The position numbers were made by a program, and so were the translations under genes. A stretch of DNA of 64,000 bases from Prinsepia uniflora (Eukaryota > Streptophyta > Magnoliopsida > Rosales > Rosaceae). Below, piece after piece: positions 22,480 through 35,387 of this stretch. Under the pieces are notes generated by a model. The model saw only the letters and a program-made list of their open reading frames with translations. It made no database searches and was not told the DNA's origin. The stretch spans positions 10,645,781-10,709,780 of the forward strand of contig CM064866.1 of the NCBI GenBank assembly GCA_032719365.1. Reading direction: 5' to 3'. Every line of letters begins with the position of its first letter. The first letter of the stretch is position 1.

Positions 22480-23150
22480 ATGTGGGGGCATTTGTGGAAC
22501 CCAAAATCATCCGAAAATTATGGAGCCGCCACGTGTCCCGTAATTCCCAAAAATGACCAAATTGCCCTTGGCAAATAACGCTGATCATTTGAAAAACACC
22601 CGAACATTAAATAATCTATTTACCAGTTAAATACGTTATTTGATCGGGTTAAAGTTTCCGTAATATTGATATTCTCCCCGAGAGTTAATTATCGTTATTC
22701 TTAATAATGGATAATTAATATTAATATTAAAATACAATAAATATCATTACTATCATGATGTACCATCATTACAATTATTAAATAATATATTTAATAATAA
22801 TATATTATTTACTAATTAAATATTCAAACCGACCAATCAGAACTCTCCAAGGCTCCCAAGATTTTCCTATAAATAGCAAGGCACATTTCATTTTCAAGGT
22901 ACGTTGATTCTTCGTTTCGAAGTACATCCATTTCCTCTCTCAAAGCTAACTTAAGCATCGGAGTGTTCTTGATCGAACAACCCCCGTGTAAATCGATCGA
23001 AGCAACGATAGCTATTTGTTTACTGTTTGCAGGAATTATGAGGACTTTTCGCGACGGATTCAATCTTTGATTCAACACACGAATATGATTTTTAAGTTCC
23101 ACTTCATTCAAAGGTTTCAAAACTAGGACAAATCAATCTCAAAACATAAC
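22480..23150 (+). repeat. Probable LTR fragment of another gypsy lineage (Tat/Ogre-like)
   Basis: Has a TATA-like CTATAAATAGCAAGGC at about 22868 followed by a leader containing CTTAAGCATCGGAGTG (about 22952), a phrase I associate with plant Tat/Ogre LTRs. A 98-residue minus-strand ORF (22824-23120) overlaps and shows no recognisable family. Boundaries are not visible, and the assignment is from memory of the motif only. Confidence 0.35.
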
Positions 23151-23846
23151 TCTCTCGCGATTGTGTAAACAAAATGTATAGGCTGGTAAAAACATTAAAA
23201 TGTACAAGTTTGGTAATGTGTTTTCTAATTTATTTGAAAGTGAAATATTATAAAAGTATTTGTTAAAAATTAAAACAATAAACTTTTCATAAATAATTTT
23301 TAAAAACAATCTGTAATTTTCTTTCAAAGCACAATGAGATAATTTTTCAAAAAAGAAAAGAAAAGTAATACCGAGTATGAAACAGTATTGTGTTGATTGA
23401 TTGGCAATTGAAGAGGACCAGAATGAAACATGCTCTAAGCCACCAATGGAGGAGAAAATATGGGTGTCAGAGACTCACGGGAGAGGCATTTTAAGTTGTT
23501 TGGTTGCAAGGTTTATTTTTCTATTGACTCATCAAACTAAAAAGGGTCCAACCTAGGAAGAGCTCTCTCCAATTGCACCCACATCAAACTTTTTTCCCGT
23601 CTTTTCCATATAAGAAAACCAAGTCCAAGTCATCTCTTACAACAATCACATCATGATCTTGGACGTTCTTGATTGCTTATAAAATCACATGTGATTTACA
23701 CATAAACCCAGACACACATAACATGGTCCTCCAAAGATATTTCCTACACAAACTGGGCAAGGTATCGGAAAAACTTTGAGACCACAAATAAGCCAAATCA
23801 CCACCCAATCATTTGTCAATCTATAATGCGCTTTGCCCCATATGAT
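23151..23846. other. Non-coding sequence downstream of the SCAI-like gene
   Basis: AT-rich, no supported gene. The part adjoining 23847 should hold the 3' UTR and polyadenylation site of the minus-strand SCAI-like gene. I cannot place the cleavage site. Confidence 0.4.
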
Positions 23847-26800
23847 TCATGAACATGACACTGAATCTGTTTCATCCTGGCTATTTTCCTGGAGTTCAAT
23901 TCCTTCCGAGAAGATGAATTTGCCTGTGGCTCCAAAGATGTTCGCTATCTGCAAAATTACACTTTGACATGCAGCTGTCGTTGGCAGGACAGACACTGGA
24001 AGAGCTGGAATACACTTAGGCATTATAAATTCCTTATGGAATGTTGGAGCATAGAGGGATAGCACTGCCCGACAGAATAGGAACCTGAAAAAAAGTTTAT
24101 ATAATTGATACATGTGCACAAAACATACATACGATAACAGAACTGAGTTAAAAGTCATACAACTACGGCTCATTTGGGCCATCACGAACTAGCTTGGAAT
24201 GACGAAGAACTATCCTATGTCTGGTTCAGTGCTAGAGTAAGAAGGACCATAATTTCGAATTTTTTTTAAAAAAAAAACTGTTTTTTTTTATTATAAAAAG
24301 TCCCTCAAATAACAACAGTATTAAAGGAGAAGGATGATAAAATAAAGTAAAAAACCCCTCAAATAAGGGTCCCATACTTCAGAGACTAATATATGTCCCT
24401 TAATTTTAAAGGCATTTATTAGCTACTAGTTAGCTCTAAGAGATGAATTGTAATCTAATAGCCTAATTATACACGAGTCGTGTTGGAAACTACGCACCGT
24501 TAAAGTTTGCTCCTATTGAATGGGGCTATGCTAAGGCTGAACTTCGTAGCATGACAAACATGTTGGGCTGAACCCACAGACCTTCAGCCCTAGCTGAGCT
24601 TCAACGGGCTGTACCAAGCTCAGCCCAACCTAGTTGAAAGCCCAAGGTCCAAGGACCATGAACTAAGAAATTACTAGGTATCCAGTTGTAAGCATGTAAG
24701 GATCAACTTGTACATGCAGCAAGAAAGACACTTGTACCACAGAACAAATCTGTCAAAATTTGTGCCAGTTGCAAGCTTAAATAAAAGTGTATCGTCATGG
24801 TTCACTAAAAAATAAAAGATTCCCTCATTCATAATCACTTACTGAGGAAAGCTTATAGATGCAGTGTAATACGTAGCCAAATAATGTGCATGTAAAAGAA
24901 GATATTTTAAAACGACAGAAATAATAGCACACTAGAATCTCCAGGCTAATATAAACTTTTGCACAACAAGAAAGACAAAGAATAGTACCTCAAAAGGAGT
25001 CGCCTTAGGAATGGGTCACTCAAAATCTGTGCCCAAACAGGATCAATAGTGTCTTCTGTCACTAAAGTAGACCCCCAGTTACTTAATGAACTGGAAAGAA
25101 GCTTCTCCGCCTTGTTGTATGTATCCTGAAACATTCTTATTCCATAAATGTATGGGAAAAACTAGACAAGAAGCAATTCTCCAGTAAGAACAGACTAAGT
25201 GTGAACTTTGTACGCACCGAATCAATGTCAGAGCCTGGAATACCGATCAATAAACAGAAAGCCTGCAGTGGAGCTGTGAGGAAAACAGTGAATAGGCTTC
25301 CATTTGACTGACGAGCGGAACCAACAATAGCAGTGTGATAAGAAGAGCTAGGTGACAGGAGCATAGCAGCTCTCTCTCCTTTTTGTACTCCATTTATAGC
25401 CTGAGCACATGTTAAACAATACTAAGACATTATTGTGGAAGATATATATATATATATATATTCATCCAGGGACCGAACATAAATTAACAGCATTTGAAAC
25501 AATATTACACGTTACTACCTACGATGCAGAGTACTCAACCTTTAGTCATTTGAGAACTTAAGAAATTAATTACATGAGGGGAGAGTTAGGAACTGGCAGA
25601 AAATATTACACTAAATGCAACTTTACCATATGAAAGAGAAAAAGTAGTTCTGAGTACATATTAAATATATTGACAGAACATCTTTCCAAGAGATAATCCA
25701 ACTCTACCCTTGATATCTAAAACCTCACAACATATCTTCAATCTCAAAAACATAAATTCTTTAAAGGAAAAAAAAAAAGTTAAGGGCAATTGATTACAAG
25801 CCTCATAAACCCAGAAATTTTTAAATAAAGATGTCCAGTAACAAAGTAGAGTAAATATACTTGCCTCAAAAGCTTCATTGCTGTCAGAGTCAATAATTAG
25901 AAAAAGTGGTCTTCTTGTAAACGGAACCAGGTCACTAGGATAAATGCTATTCATACCTGAGAAATGGATTTTGTATAAAAAAGAATATTTATCCTTAGAA
26001 GTTATGCAAAAACAAGGAAATGACATCTAAATTTAAGACAAGATCCAAGTTTAAACAAGCCAGTACCGTTGTTCAGCATCTTCATAAAAAAAAAAAATCG
26101 GAAATCCATTAATGAATTACACAGTAGCGAAACATAGCATGTGAATAACAGAAATTATAACTAGACTTATTGGGGCATAATCACAAATTCAACTCGTGTA
26201 AAATTATGTTACTTTTTCACCCAATCGATCACTTCTTAAACCCAGTGCAACCTACCCTACCACCACCATTACTCTTACTGGAGATGGTATTGCGTGAACA
26301 TGACCACTCAGTTGAACCAAGGAACATCCGAATCAAGAGTGTATCACTAGCTTCTCCTTATGCCCCACTACAATCTCATCTTGCAAGAACTCGCACAAAG
26401 GAGAGAAAGAGCAACAAACTGGAGCTTTCAACGAAACAATTGGCAGGGTTTAAGCAGTTTTGAGTTTTAAAAAAAAAATTTCTCGGTACAATTTTTCAGA
26501 ACAGCATCAAACCTGAATCCACGCCGCCAAGCCCTAACAATTGGGCAGTAAACCACCAAACTAAACCCTAGGGTACAAAACTTTTAAATTATGCATAACA
26601 CCAAATTTAATCATAGATGGTTTGTCATTGTTTCATTTTTCCTGAAAGACTACCTCCGTTTCCATGTGTACCAAACTGTAAACAACCCGATTCAAAGCTT
26701 GAGCTATCTCCTTTACTTTGTCCATGAGAAGGGTTCAGTCTCTCAGATGGATAGGCCAACGTAGAAGGGGAGGTCGCATCAGAGTACCTTCCAGCACCTG

Positions 26801-29800
26801 CTGGGGACAAAATATTATAGCCTTTAAATAAACCAATTTCATGATGTAAAAGATATGCTGATTTACACAGCACATAACAAAACAAAACCCTGAGCTAATA
26901 TACAAAACTAAGTTTCAATACCTGAAGCTGACAGATATATCAAGATAACTCCATCAGGGGGAAGCTCCTCACAAACTGTGGCCAAAACCTGCCAATCATG
27001 CAAATATTAAAATTAATAATGATTCCCCAGAATCCCCGGAGATTGAGGATCAATCTCCTTGATCCTGTGATATCTTAGGCCCGAAGAATCTCCCTGATTC
27101 TTTCCTAAAATTGTACATACAATCCTGTAGATACTTTCCTAGTCTAGGTCTCTGATTTCCTTCCTAGTCTAAGTATTTATTTCCTACTTAGTTTAACCTA
27201 GCATCTGTATAAATACTCCTCTCTACTGTAAAGTTATTCATTAAGAAATACAAGGAAATTTCCTACCTCTTTATGGTATCAGAGCCTTAGGCTCCACCGA
27301 GCAGAAAAACCTTCCGTTTTCTTTCTTTTTTCCCAAATCTTCCTTCCATGGCTGCTCCACCCACTGCACCTGCCATCCAAACTCCACCACCAAACACCGA
27401 TAGCACCAACCCCTTTTCCTCCCTTATCTCCATTAACGCTGCTCAGTTTACACTCAAACTCACAGCAACTAATTTTTTCCCTTGGAGAGCACAGTTTAAT
27501 GCTCTCCTGCAAGGTTATGACCTTATGGGATATGTTGATGGCACCTGCCCCTGCCCACCCCCCACTGAAACCCTCCCTCATGCTCTCTGGTACGGCCAGG
27601 ATCAGCTGATCCTCCATGCCATTCTTGGCTCTGTTTCTCCTCAGGTTGTTACCCTGATTGCCGCTGCAAAAACCTCTGTAGCTGCCTGGACACGCCTCAC
27701 ACGCCTCTATGCCAGCAAAGCTAGAGCCCGTGTTTTAGGCCTCAAAGAGAAGCTGACTCTCCTTCGCCGTGACAACCGACCAGTCACTGAATACTTGCAG
27801 GAGGTTCGCCTCATTTTAGACGAAGTCGCTGCTATTGATGCCCCACTTTCCGACGATGACCTACTCCTATATGTCCTCAACGGTGTTGGCCCTGCCTTCA
27901 AGGACATCGCAGCTGCAGTACGCTCTCGAGACACATCCGTCTCGTTTGAAAACCTCCATGATATGCTGGTCCAGCATGAGGCAGCCACTTCCCGCGAAGC
28001 CCCTGCTTCCCCTCACTCTGTCATCACGACCAATGCCACCCAAGCCACCCGCAGCTCCTCCTACAACCGCCCTCCACGCGGCTCATCTGACAACCGCACC
28101 TTCACCCCTTCTTTTGACAGCCGTGACTCTGCTTCTCAGCGCACGGGCCAGCCCCAGACCTACCCTCGTAGGACCAACAACAACCAGAGTGGTGGTTACC
28201 GTGGTTTCTGCCAATGGTGTGGCACCCAAGGGCATAGTGCCAAACGTTGTCCCCAGCTGCAACGTCCATCTTCTGTTCCACCCGTCGCCAATCCCACCTT
28301 TCCCGGCCCCTCCTCTTCCCCATCCCCATGGCTCCTTGATTCCGGCGCTTCCCACCATGTCACTGCTTCCCCCCACAACCTCTCTGCTGTTTCCGAGTAC
28401 CAGGGGCCAGATGAGATTCTGATTGGTAATGGGACAGGGCTTCACATCACCTATGTCGGCTCTGCCACTCTTCCCTCTCCCTCTTCTCACACTTTCTCTC
28501 TTACTAATGTGCTGTGTGCTCCTAAAATAACTCGCAACATCCTTTCTATTTCCAAATTTAATCAAGCTCACAATACTTCTATTGAACATTTTCCCCATTG
28601 TTTTCATGTCAAGGACCTGAGCACAGGGGCGGTTCTTCTTCAAGGCCCGAGTAAGGATGGCGTCTATGAGTGGTCGTCTACAACCCTGCAGCAGCCTCAA
28701 GCATTGGTGGGCGTAGTGGTCTCTCCCAACCTCTGGCATCGTCGCCTTGGCCATCCTCACTCCAAAGTTCTCAACACCATTCTTCGTCAATCCTCCATCA
28801 AACTATACTCCCATCTTCCAGAAACTAAGTGTCTGTCCTGTCTATGTAACAAAAGTCATCGGTTGCCGTTTGGCACTTCTTCCCTTACGAGTCACCATCC
28901 CCTTCAATTGATATATACTGATGTTTGGGGCCCTACCCCCTACAATTCTGTTGATGGTTTTTCATATTATATCGTCTTTGTTGACCATTTCACTAAATAT
29001 ACATGGCTATACCCCCTCAAAAAAAAAATCAGATGTCTTCTCCACTTTCATTGACTACAAAAACCTCGTTGAAAAATACTTCCAGCACCCCATTCAAACA
29101 CTATATACAGATGGTGGTGGTGAATTCACAAAGCTCAAACCTTTCCTTGCCACTCATGGTATTAATCATCTCCTCACTCCACCTCACACTCCCCAACACA
29201 ATGGCATGGCTGAACGTCGCCATCGCCACCTTTTTGAAACCGGTCTCACCCTCCTCCATCAAGCTAACCTTCCCCTCTCCTATTGGACCTATGCCTTCAA
29301 AACAGCAACCTACCTCATCAACCGCCTCCCCACTTCCACTCTCAAAAACCAGTCCCCATACACGGCTCTCTTTAACCTTCCACCCAACTATCACCGCCTC
29401 CGTACCTTTGGTTGCCTTTGTTTTCCCTGGTTACGTCCGTACAACTCCAACAAACTGCAACCCCGTTCCACTCCCTGCCTCTTCCTTGGTTACTCTCTCA
29501 ATCAAAGTGCATATTTGTGTTATGACACTTTTGCCCATCGCCTCTATGTCTCCTGTCATGTTCAATTTGACGAGTCCACCTATCCGGGTCTCCAATTGTT
29601 CTCCCAAGTCCCTCCTGTCACCTCACAAAACATCCAAAGCTGGCTCCCTTCCCTGCCCCCCGTCACCTTCCTCCCTGCCCCTGTATCTGCTGCTCCACCA
29701 GTGCCCACACCGACTGCCACATCAACAACAGGACCCTCCGACACGTCCTCCTCATCAGGTCTTGACGCAGCAACTGCTCCAGCAACGGTCCAGCCCATCC

Positions 29801-32800
29801 CATTGCTCACCCGGTCACCCAACACCACCACAGCAACCGGCCTGCCGCCCCAACCTGCCATCACCAATGATGTACCTTCTGTCCCTGCACCACCTCCTCC
29901 TCCTCTTCGCACATACACACGGCGACCCCCTCGGCCACCTTCAACATCAGCCTCATCACCACTGCTGGCCTCCATCCCTGCACAACCTGTCCCCACGGCC
30001 CTAGCTCTCCCAGCCACCCCACATCCCATGCTCACCTGCAGCAAAACAGGCTGTCTCCCCTCTGTGCCCACCTATGCTCTGACCGCCACTGCTCATCCTC
30101 TCCCAGACCTCCCTGAACCTACCTGTGTCTCCCAGGCCGTAAAACACCCACAGTGGCGTGCAGCGATGTCCGATGAGCTCAATGCTCTTATCAGCAATGG
30201 CACCTGGACCCTAGTACCTCCACAGCCCAACCAGAATATTATAGGCAACAAATGGGTCTTCCAGATCAAACGAAAGCCCAATGGCACCGTGGACAGGTTC
30301 AAGGCCCGCTTAGTGGCTAAGGGTTACCACCAGCGTCCCGGCGTGGACTACTCAGCCACCTTCAGCCCCGTGGTGAAGCCTACCACCATCCGGATCATTC
30401 TTCATCTCGCTGTGACCCAGGGCTGGCCTATACGTCAGCTGAACGTAAATAATGCCTTCTTGCAGGGTACACTTCATGACACTGTCTACATGGCCCAGCC
30501 AACTGGGTTCGTGGACGCCCACAGCCCAACATATGTCTGCCAACTCCGGAAAGCCCTATACGGCCTCAAACAGGCCCCAAGGGCCTGGTACCAGGAACTG
30601 CACTCCTTTCTTCTGGCCCAGGGCTTTGTCAATGCCCTTTCTGATGCTTCTTTCTTCCTACTCAGGCAACGTTCACACACCACTTATTTTCTGGTTTATG
30701 TAGATGACCTTATTATTACAGGCAGCAACCCAGCACTCATTTCCACGTTCATATCTGCCCTGGCCAGCCGGTTCTCAGTCAAAGACATGGGCCCCTTGCA
30801 CTACTTCCTTGGTGTGGAAGTCATCTCTACCACGGATGGCCTCTTCTTATCACAGCACCAGTACCTCCAGGATATCCTCACCTTGGTGCACATGGAAGGA
30901 GCCAAACCTGTCTCCACCCCCTTTGCTGTTTCACCACCCCTCCACCTCCAAGATGGCTCCCCTCCCGCTGATGCCACCCTATTTCGTAGAGTTGTGGGCA
31001 ATCTGCAATATCTAAACCTCACCAGACCTGACATTTCCTTTGTTGTCAACCACCTCTCTCAGTTCATGCATGCTCCCACAGAGCTCCATTGGCAGGCCTT
31101 GAAGCGTGTGCTTCGTTACCTCAAAGGCACCCTACTCTTTGGCCTGCACCTTCATCGCCAAGCATCCAACCAACTTCATGCAGTTGCCCACTCCTTCAGT
31201 ACTCTCACTGCCTATTCTGATGCGGATTGGGCAGGTGATCAAGACGACCGCAAGTCTACTACAGCCTACCTCGTCTACCTTGGTGGTAACCTGATTTCAT
31301 GGAGCTCCCGCAAACAGCGGTCGGTCTCCCGCTCTTCCACGGAGGCAGAATACCGCGTAGTTGCATCCACAACTGCAGAATTCCTTTGGGTTCAGTCTCT
31401 TATGAAGGAAATTGGCATCACCGCCAAAGGGAAACCCACAATCTCCTGCGATAATATAGGCACTACCTTCTACTGCGCAAACCCAGCTCTACATTTCAGG
31501 ATGAAGCACGTGGACATAGACTTTCAATTCGTCAGTGACCAGGTCACCTGTGGCCTCCTACAAGTCCACCACGTGCCCACTGATGACCAGCTAGCAGATG
31601 CCCTTACCATGCCCCTACCCCGGCAGCGTTTTCAACTGCTCCGCACCAAGATCGGCGTCACCGATGGCACCACCGTCTTGCGGGGGCGTAATAATGATTC
31701 CCCAGAATCCCCGGAGATTGAGGATCAATCTCCTTGATCCTGTGATATCTTAGGCCCGAAGAATCTCCCTGATTCTTTCCTAAACTTGTACATACAATCC
31801 TGTAGATACTTTCCTAGTCTAGGTCTCTGATTTCCTTCCTAGTCTAAGTATTTATTTCCTACTTAGTTTAACCTAGCATCTGTATAAATACTCCTCTCTA
31901 CTGTAAAGTTATTCATTAAGAAATACAAGGAAATTTCCTACCTCTTTAAAAATATTATTTCCTACATAGCTCTTAACGAAAAATCATACACGGTTGATTG
32001 CAGAAAGAAGATGGCATTATTCAGATGCAAAAAGCATTAACTATTACAAAAGGGAAAAACATGACGATAAGATTTATATTTGATCCAAAACCATTGCATA
32101 TGTATTTGATGGAAAAAGTCGCTCATGATTTTAGAAATTGCTTATAGTGTTTGCTCATTGTAATGAAAACAATCACTATTACATTGGCATTCTTGCTCAA
32201 AGTGAATATAAGTAAAATGCAATGGTTTTAGAAATATCTATGTGGTACATTAGATTGGTCCTCTAACCATAGCCTGTAGGTACTACGATGCAAAGACATG
32301 CAGGTGACCCAAGTCAGATGTGAACAAGCACTTGATACGCCTTTAAGGTTCATCAGATGCAGTAGCTTAAGTGTAAAAAACAAATTAGGGGATGACACAA
32401 CTGTAACACAATTTAAACACATTTGGGTCCTACACAAGGCTGGGCCATGCACAATAAGAATGATACTTTTAAACTCAAGAATTATTATCAATTGCAAACA
32501 AATCAATTTTGGCACTAGGAGCATGAACTTCACTGCCAAGCATAATTCCTACAAAGACCAAACTAAAACCATAGAGGGAGTGGGAGGCAGATTTAATAGA
32601 ATCATGAAGCAGAAATGTCTGTTGTCATAGATAAGTTCGTTATGACACGGGCTAATAGCAGGATGATGGGCGATCAGATCAAGGGAAAACCAAGAACTTG
32701 ACTTTTCAGAACTTTCCTTCAACTCAAGAAAATAAAAAATAAAATATTCAGAGAAAGAAACTCCAACCTAACAATGTTTACACAAGCATGATTGTGTAGG

Positions 32801-35387
32801 TCACTAGTCTTTGAATTATTTTACTAGTTCAAGAAAAAAACAGAGGCTTCACATGCCATTTTCCACTTAAATTAACTCCTATTGTTTGAAAAGATAAATA
32901 TTTTTTAAGCATTTGGGTAGTCAATTCCATTGAACATAAATAGCATATGGTAGAAAACTTACAACTTTGTCATAGATTTATACCCCTATCATCTCGATAT
33001 ACTCAAAATGTTAAACCAACTCATAACCAATATTCATCTTTTCTTCAAAAATAAAAAAATAATATTATATAAACAAACCTAAAAATTCAATAACAAATAC
33101 ATCAAATGGAGCAGGTAATGGATCAGCAAATTAATATTACCCATTATACTCACTGCTAGAAAGTGTGTAACCGAAGGACGATACAAGACCGCCTTTCGTG
33201 GGTTAGGTGGCAGAGTAGGATCAGCAATATCTTGGGAATAGTTAATACGACTGGATGCTGGTGCCCCGTTCTGACCATTTTTAGCACCACTTGACTGGTA
33301 AAATGAGCCACTAGGTTCCCACTCCAGACATTGAAGCATCCTAAAAGTGTCAAGAGTGAGCTCTGAAAGCTTTACCTGGTTGAGATTTAAACATGGAGAA
33401 AATAGAAAATGTCATGAAATGATTCCAGTTATTATATTCATAAGGCATAAAAACAAGTCATTGAAAGTACCTTGACAACTCTTATAGAGTGGAAAATCAA
33501 CAAGTAACTGAACCTATTCCAGTTTCATGAAATTTCAGTTATCTGCTGTTTTTTTGCCAATAGGAAAGCTGCTCTTACCTGGATGTTATAGTTTTGGTTG
33601 TACTTTTCTTTTTAAGAAACACAACTTTCAGCAATCAAAGATGAAAGTCATACACATAAGACCAGATATCCCCTAGAGGATAATACATCTCAACTACATT
33701 TAAAACAGAAAAATGAACAACAAAAACAAAATCAATGACTACCATTGGGATTGGCTTATATTTTTTGGTTAGCTAGTGCATGCACTGGCTATTTTGTGTT
33801 TAGTGATAGACCTTGTCTATAAAGATTGTAACTATTTGAATTTAACCATTATCGTGTCATAACAAGAGAACAAAAGAGTCAAGGAAAAACTTCAATACCT
33901 AACCTCATTATGAAGGTAGCTACTCAGTATCGCATCTCGCAGTCTCAAGGACCTTTTTGCAACCGACGTGGATATATGTGGTATGGAATCTGGATGACAG
34001 TCTAGAACAACACTATATCTCAAAGGCCTGATATTCATAAAAGCTGTGTCAGCTTTCAAAAATCTAACTATTTCCTGAATCACCAGCTTCCATTCTTTAA
34101 AATCAGTTTCCTGGAAACAAGATCATTCAAATGTCATTATTAAAACTATCTGCAAGAACACAAAAGCTTAAAAAATTCTACTTCAATTTATGAACTTGAG
34201 GAAGGGGATCAAATAAAGTATATAGTTGTGCATTAACATATTACATAGAATCAAAACTTCATGACTGAATTTTAGACTGCAGTTAATAAAAAAAAATGTA
34301 CAAAAAAGAGACATTGCAGAAAATAATTTCAATTTTACATTCAAAGCCAGAATCCATTTGGGAAGCCATAAAATCACAACTAACTGATGTTTTACATCAC
34401 AACCACTGCATAACCTTTTAAAACGCCTTTATTTGCAATATATCCACACGCATTGCATTACATTCTTACTCCTTTATCCAAGTTCTTTTATTCTCAAGAG
34501 TTAATATTCATTTTCATTTATATATATACATACATATTACCTATTGCATTCTTACTTTACTTTTCTAATTCTTTCCATTTCCGTTTTTGTGCATACTTAA
34601 AATGTTTTCAATAATTTCTAGTCTTTTTTCCTTCAAAAATAAGTAGAGGATAAAAAAAAATGCAACAGTGACACAATATTCAATCTTCCATTGTAAAAAT
34701 ATTCAAACACATAAAGCAATTCAATGTTCACTAGTAGTTTAATAAAATAATTTAATAACAAACTATGAAAGACTACAAACCTGGAAAGTCCTCTTGCATT
34801 CATCAACCAAGACTCTGAGCTGATTAAGCAGCTGTTGCACCATCTCTCGGCGATTCAAAAGCAAACACACCATGAGAAACCTAGAAATGAACCTGAGCTG
34901 CTTGTTGGCCAAGCTCAGGTCCTGAAACATGCCCTCCTTGAAATACTCTCTGCTCAGAATCGCCTCATAAAATATATAAGACTCGGAGAGATAGCTGGCC
35001 TCGCTGGTCCTCATGTATTGACCCAAGTACAGCTGAGCGATTCTCGATGCAATCTCGCCGATTTCCGATCGACGAAGACCCGCCTCCACGAGTTTTTGAC
35101 GATTCTCTTGCTGGAACTTCCATAGCTGCGTGTACAGCTTGAAGACCTTGTAAAAATAAGCGTCGTACTCGTGCCTGAACAAAATTAAGAAGAGAAAAAA
35201 AATTGAAATTATGGAAGACTTGATTGGAAATTGATTTTGAATAAACAAAATGGATGAGAATTTAAGAGGACCTGTTGCGATGGTAATAAGGAAGCTCTCG
35301 GATTTTGGAGAATTTCTTGTCGGCTTTGTGAAGGAGAGACCAGTAGACTTCGCTAACGGGGATGATAGGGTTTTGCTGTGTTTGCAT
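23847..35387 (-). CDS. SCAI: SCAI-family protein (DUF3550/UPF0682 homologue), 10 coding exons
   Basis: Coding exons on minus: 35387-35272, 35174-34781, 34110-33904, 33375-33154, 26988-26922, 26797-26654, 25956-25865, 25400-25218, 25125-24989 and 24084-23847. They total 1,800 nt (599 residues), and every junction keeps frame. The protein starts MQTQQNPIIPVSEVYWSLL. Family hallmarks are LYTQLWKFQQENRQKL, IGEIASRIAQLYLGQYMRTSE, RFLMVCLLLNRREMV and DPFLRRLLLRFLFCRAVLSLYAP, the same order as animal SCAI. Animal SCAI is a nuclear cofactor that inhibits MRTF/SRF transcription and acts in DNA repair. The plant role is not established. Intron 4 holds a 4.9-kb antisense Copia, intron 7 uses a GC donor, and exon 6 has a CAGCAG acceptor. 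It is divergent from the gene at 37115. Length and intact frame argue for a working gene. Confidence 0.88.
25440..25462. repeat. (TA)n microsatellite in SCAI intron 7
   Basis: An alternating TA run of about ten units within the intron between exons 8 and 7. Useful only as a polymorphic marker. Confidence 0.8.
25863..25864 (-). other. GC splice donor of SCAI intron 7
   Basis: Exon 7 ends GAG and the intron begins GCAAGT, the classic consensus of GC-AG introns (AG|GCAAGT). No in-frame GT donor near it preserves the downstream frame into AINGVQKGE. The acceptor is at 25402-25401. Confidence 0.75.
26798..26803 (-). other. Tandem CAGCAG (NAGNAG) acceptor at SCAI exon 6
   Basis: On minus the intron ends CCCCAGCAG before GTGCTGG. 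Splicing after the first AG adds CAG, after the second omits it. Both keep frame and differ by one residue (SAGAGR versus SGAGR). Which is used cannot be told from DNA. Confidence 0.7.
27014..27273 (+). repeat. Copia element 1, 5' LTR
   Basis: 260 bp, with TATA-like TGTATAAATAC near 27206. It ends CTCTTTA immediately before the primer-binding site. Confidence 0.92.
27348..31737 (+). pseudogene. Copia element 1 gag-pol polyprotein (frameshift, RT motif change)
   Basis: Starts MAAPPTAPAIQ. In order: gag (TNFFPWRAQFNALLQGYDLMGYVDG), zinc knuckle CQWCGTQGHSAKRC, protease WLLDSGASHHVT, integrase (LWHRRLGHPHSK, LIYTDVWGP, YTDGGGEF, NGMAERRHRH), reverse transcriptase (FLVYVDDLII) and RNase H (YSDADWAG, STEAEYR). 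A run of ten A at 29019-29028 shifts the frame in integrase, between PLKKK and SDVFSTF, so frames 27348-29054 and 28921-31737 must be joined. Reverse transcriptase motif A reads LNVNNAF (30442-30444 AAC), where sister copies have LDVNNAF. The changed Asp is catalytic in this family. The protein would copy and integrate element RNA. This copy appears unable to do so alone. Confidence 0.9.
31689..31948 (+). repeat. Copia element 1, 3' LTR
   Basis: 260 bp, matching 27014-27273 at all but one visible site. AAAAT follows. Confidence 0.92.
31954..33153. other. Remainder of SCAI intron 4
   Basis: AT-rich intron sequence between the Copia 3' LTR and exon 4. Overlapping ORFs on both strands near 32228-32630 show no family and no bias. 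No other element termini seen. Confidence 0.5.

Larger units (their letters stand above)
27014..31948 (+). mobile_element. Copia element 1, full length, in SCAI intron 4
   Basis: 4,935 bp with 260-bp LTRs that differ at one visible site (A/C in TAAAATTGT versus TAAACTTGT). It is flanked by target duplication AAAAT (27009-27013 and 31949-31953). LTRs run TAATAATG...CTCTTTA, so the ends are TA...TA rather than TG...CA. The primer-binding site TGGTATCAGAGC follows at 27274-27285. The polypurine tract GCGGGGGCG is just before the 3' LTR at 31689. The near-identical LTRs mean a recent insertion. It lies antisense to the host gene. Gag style suggests the Ale/Retrofit lineage. Confidence 0.93.

Noticed and set aside
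22824..23120. 98-residue minus-strand ORF
   Set aside because: Overlaps a leader-like LTR region. Composition and lack of family suggest chance.
28083..28790. Long minus-strand ORFs opposite Copia coding regions (also 29580-30071, 41712-42485, 47381-47857)
   Set aside because: They are antisense shadows of GC-rich gag-pol sequence and appear in all three copies at equivalent places with unrelated translations.
27835..30004. Second-frame ORFs inside Copia elements (195 to 333 residues; also 41257-42222, 48842-49579)
   Set aside because: Pro/Ser/Leu-rich out-of-frame shadows of the polyprotein. An env-like gene was considered, but no signal peptide or membrane pattern supports it.
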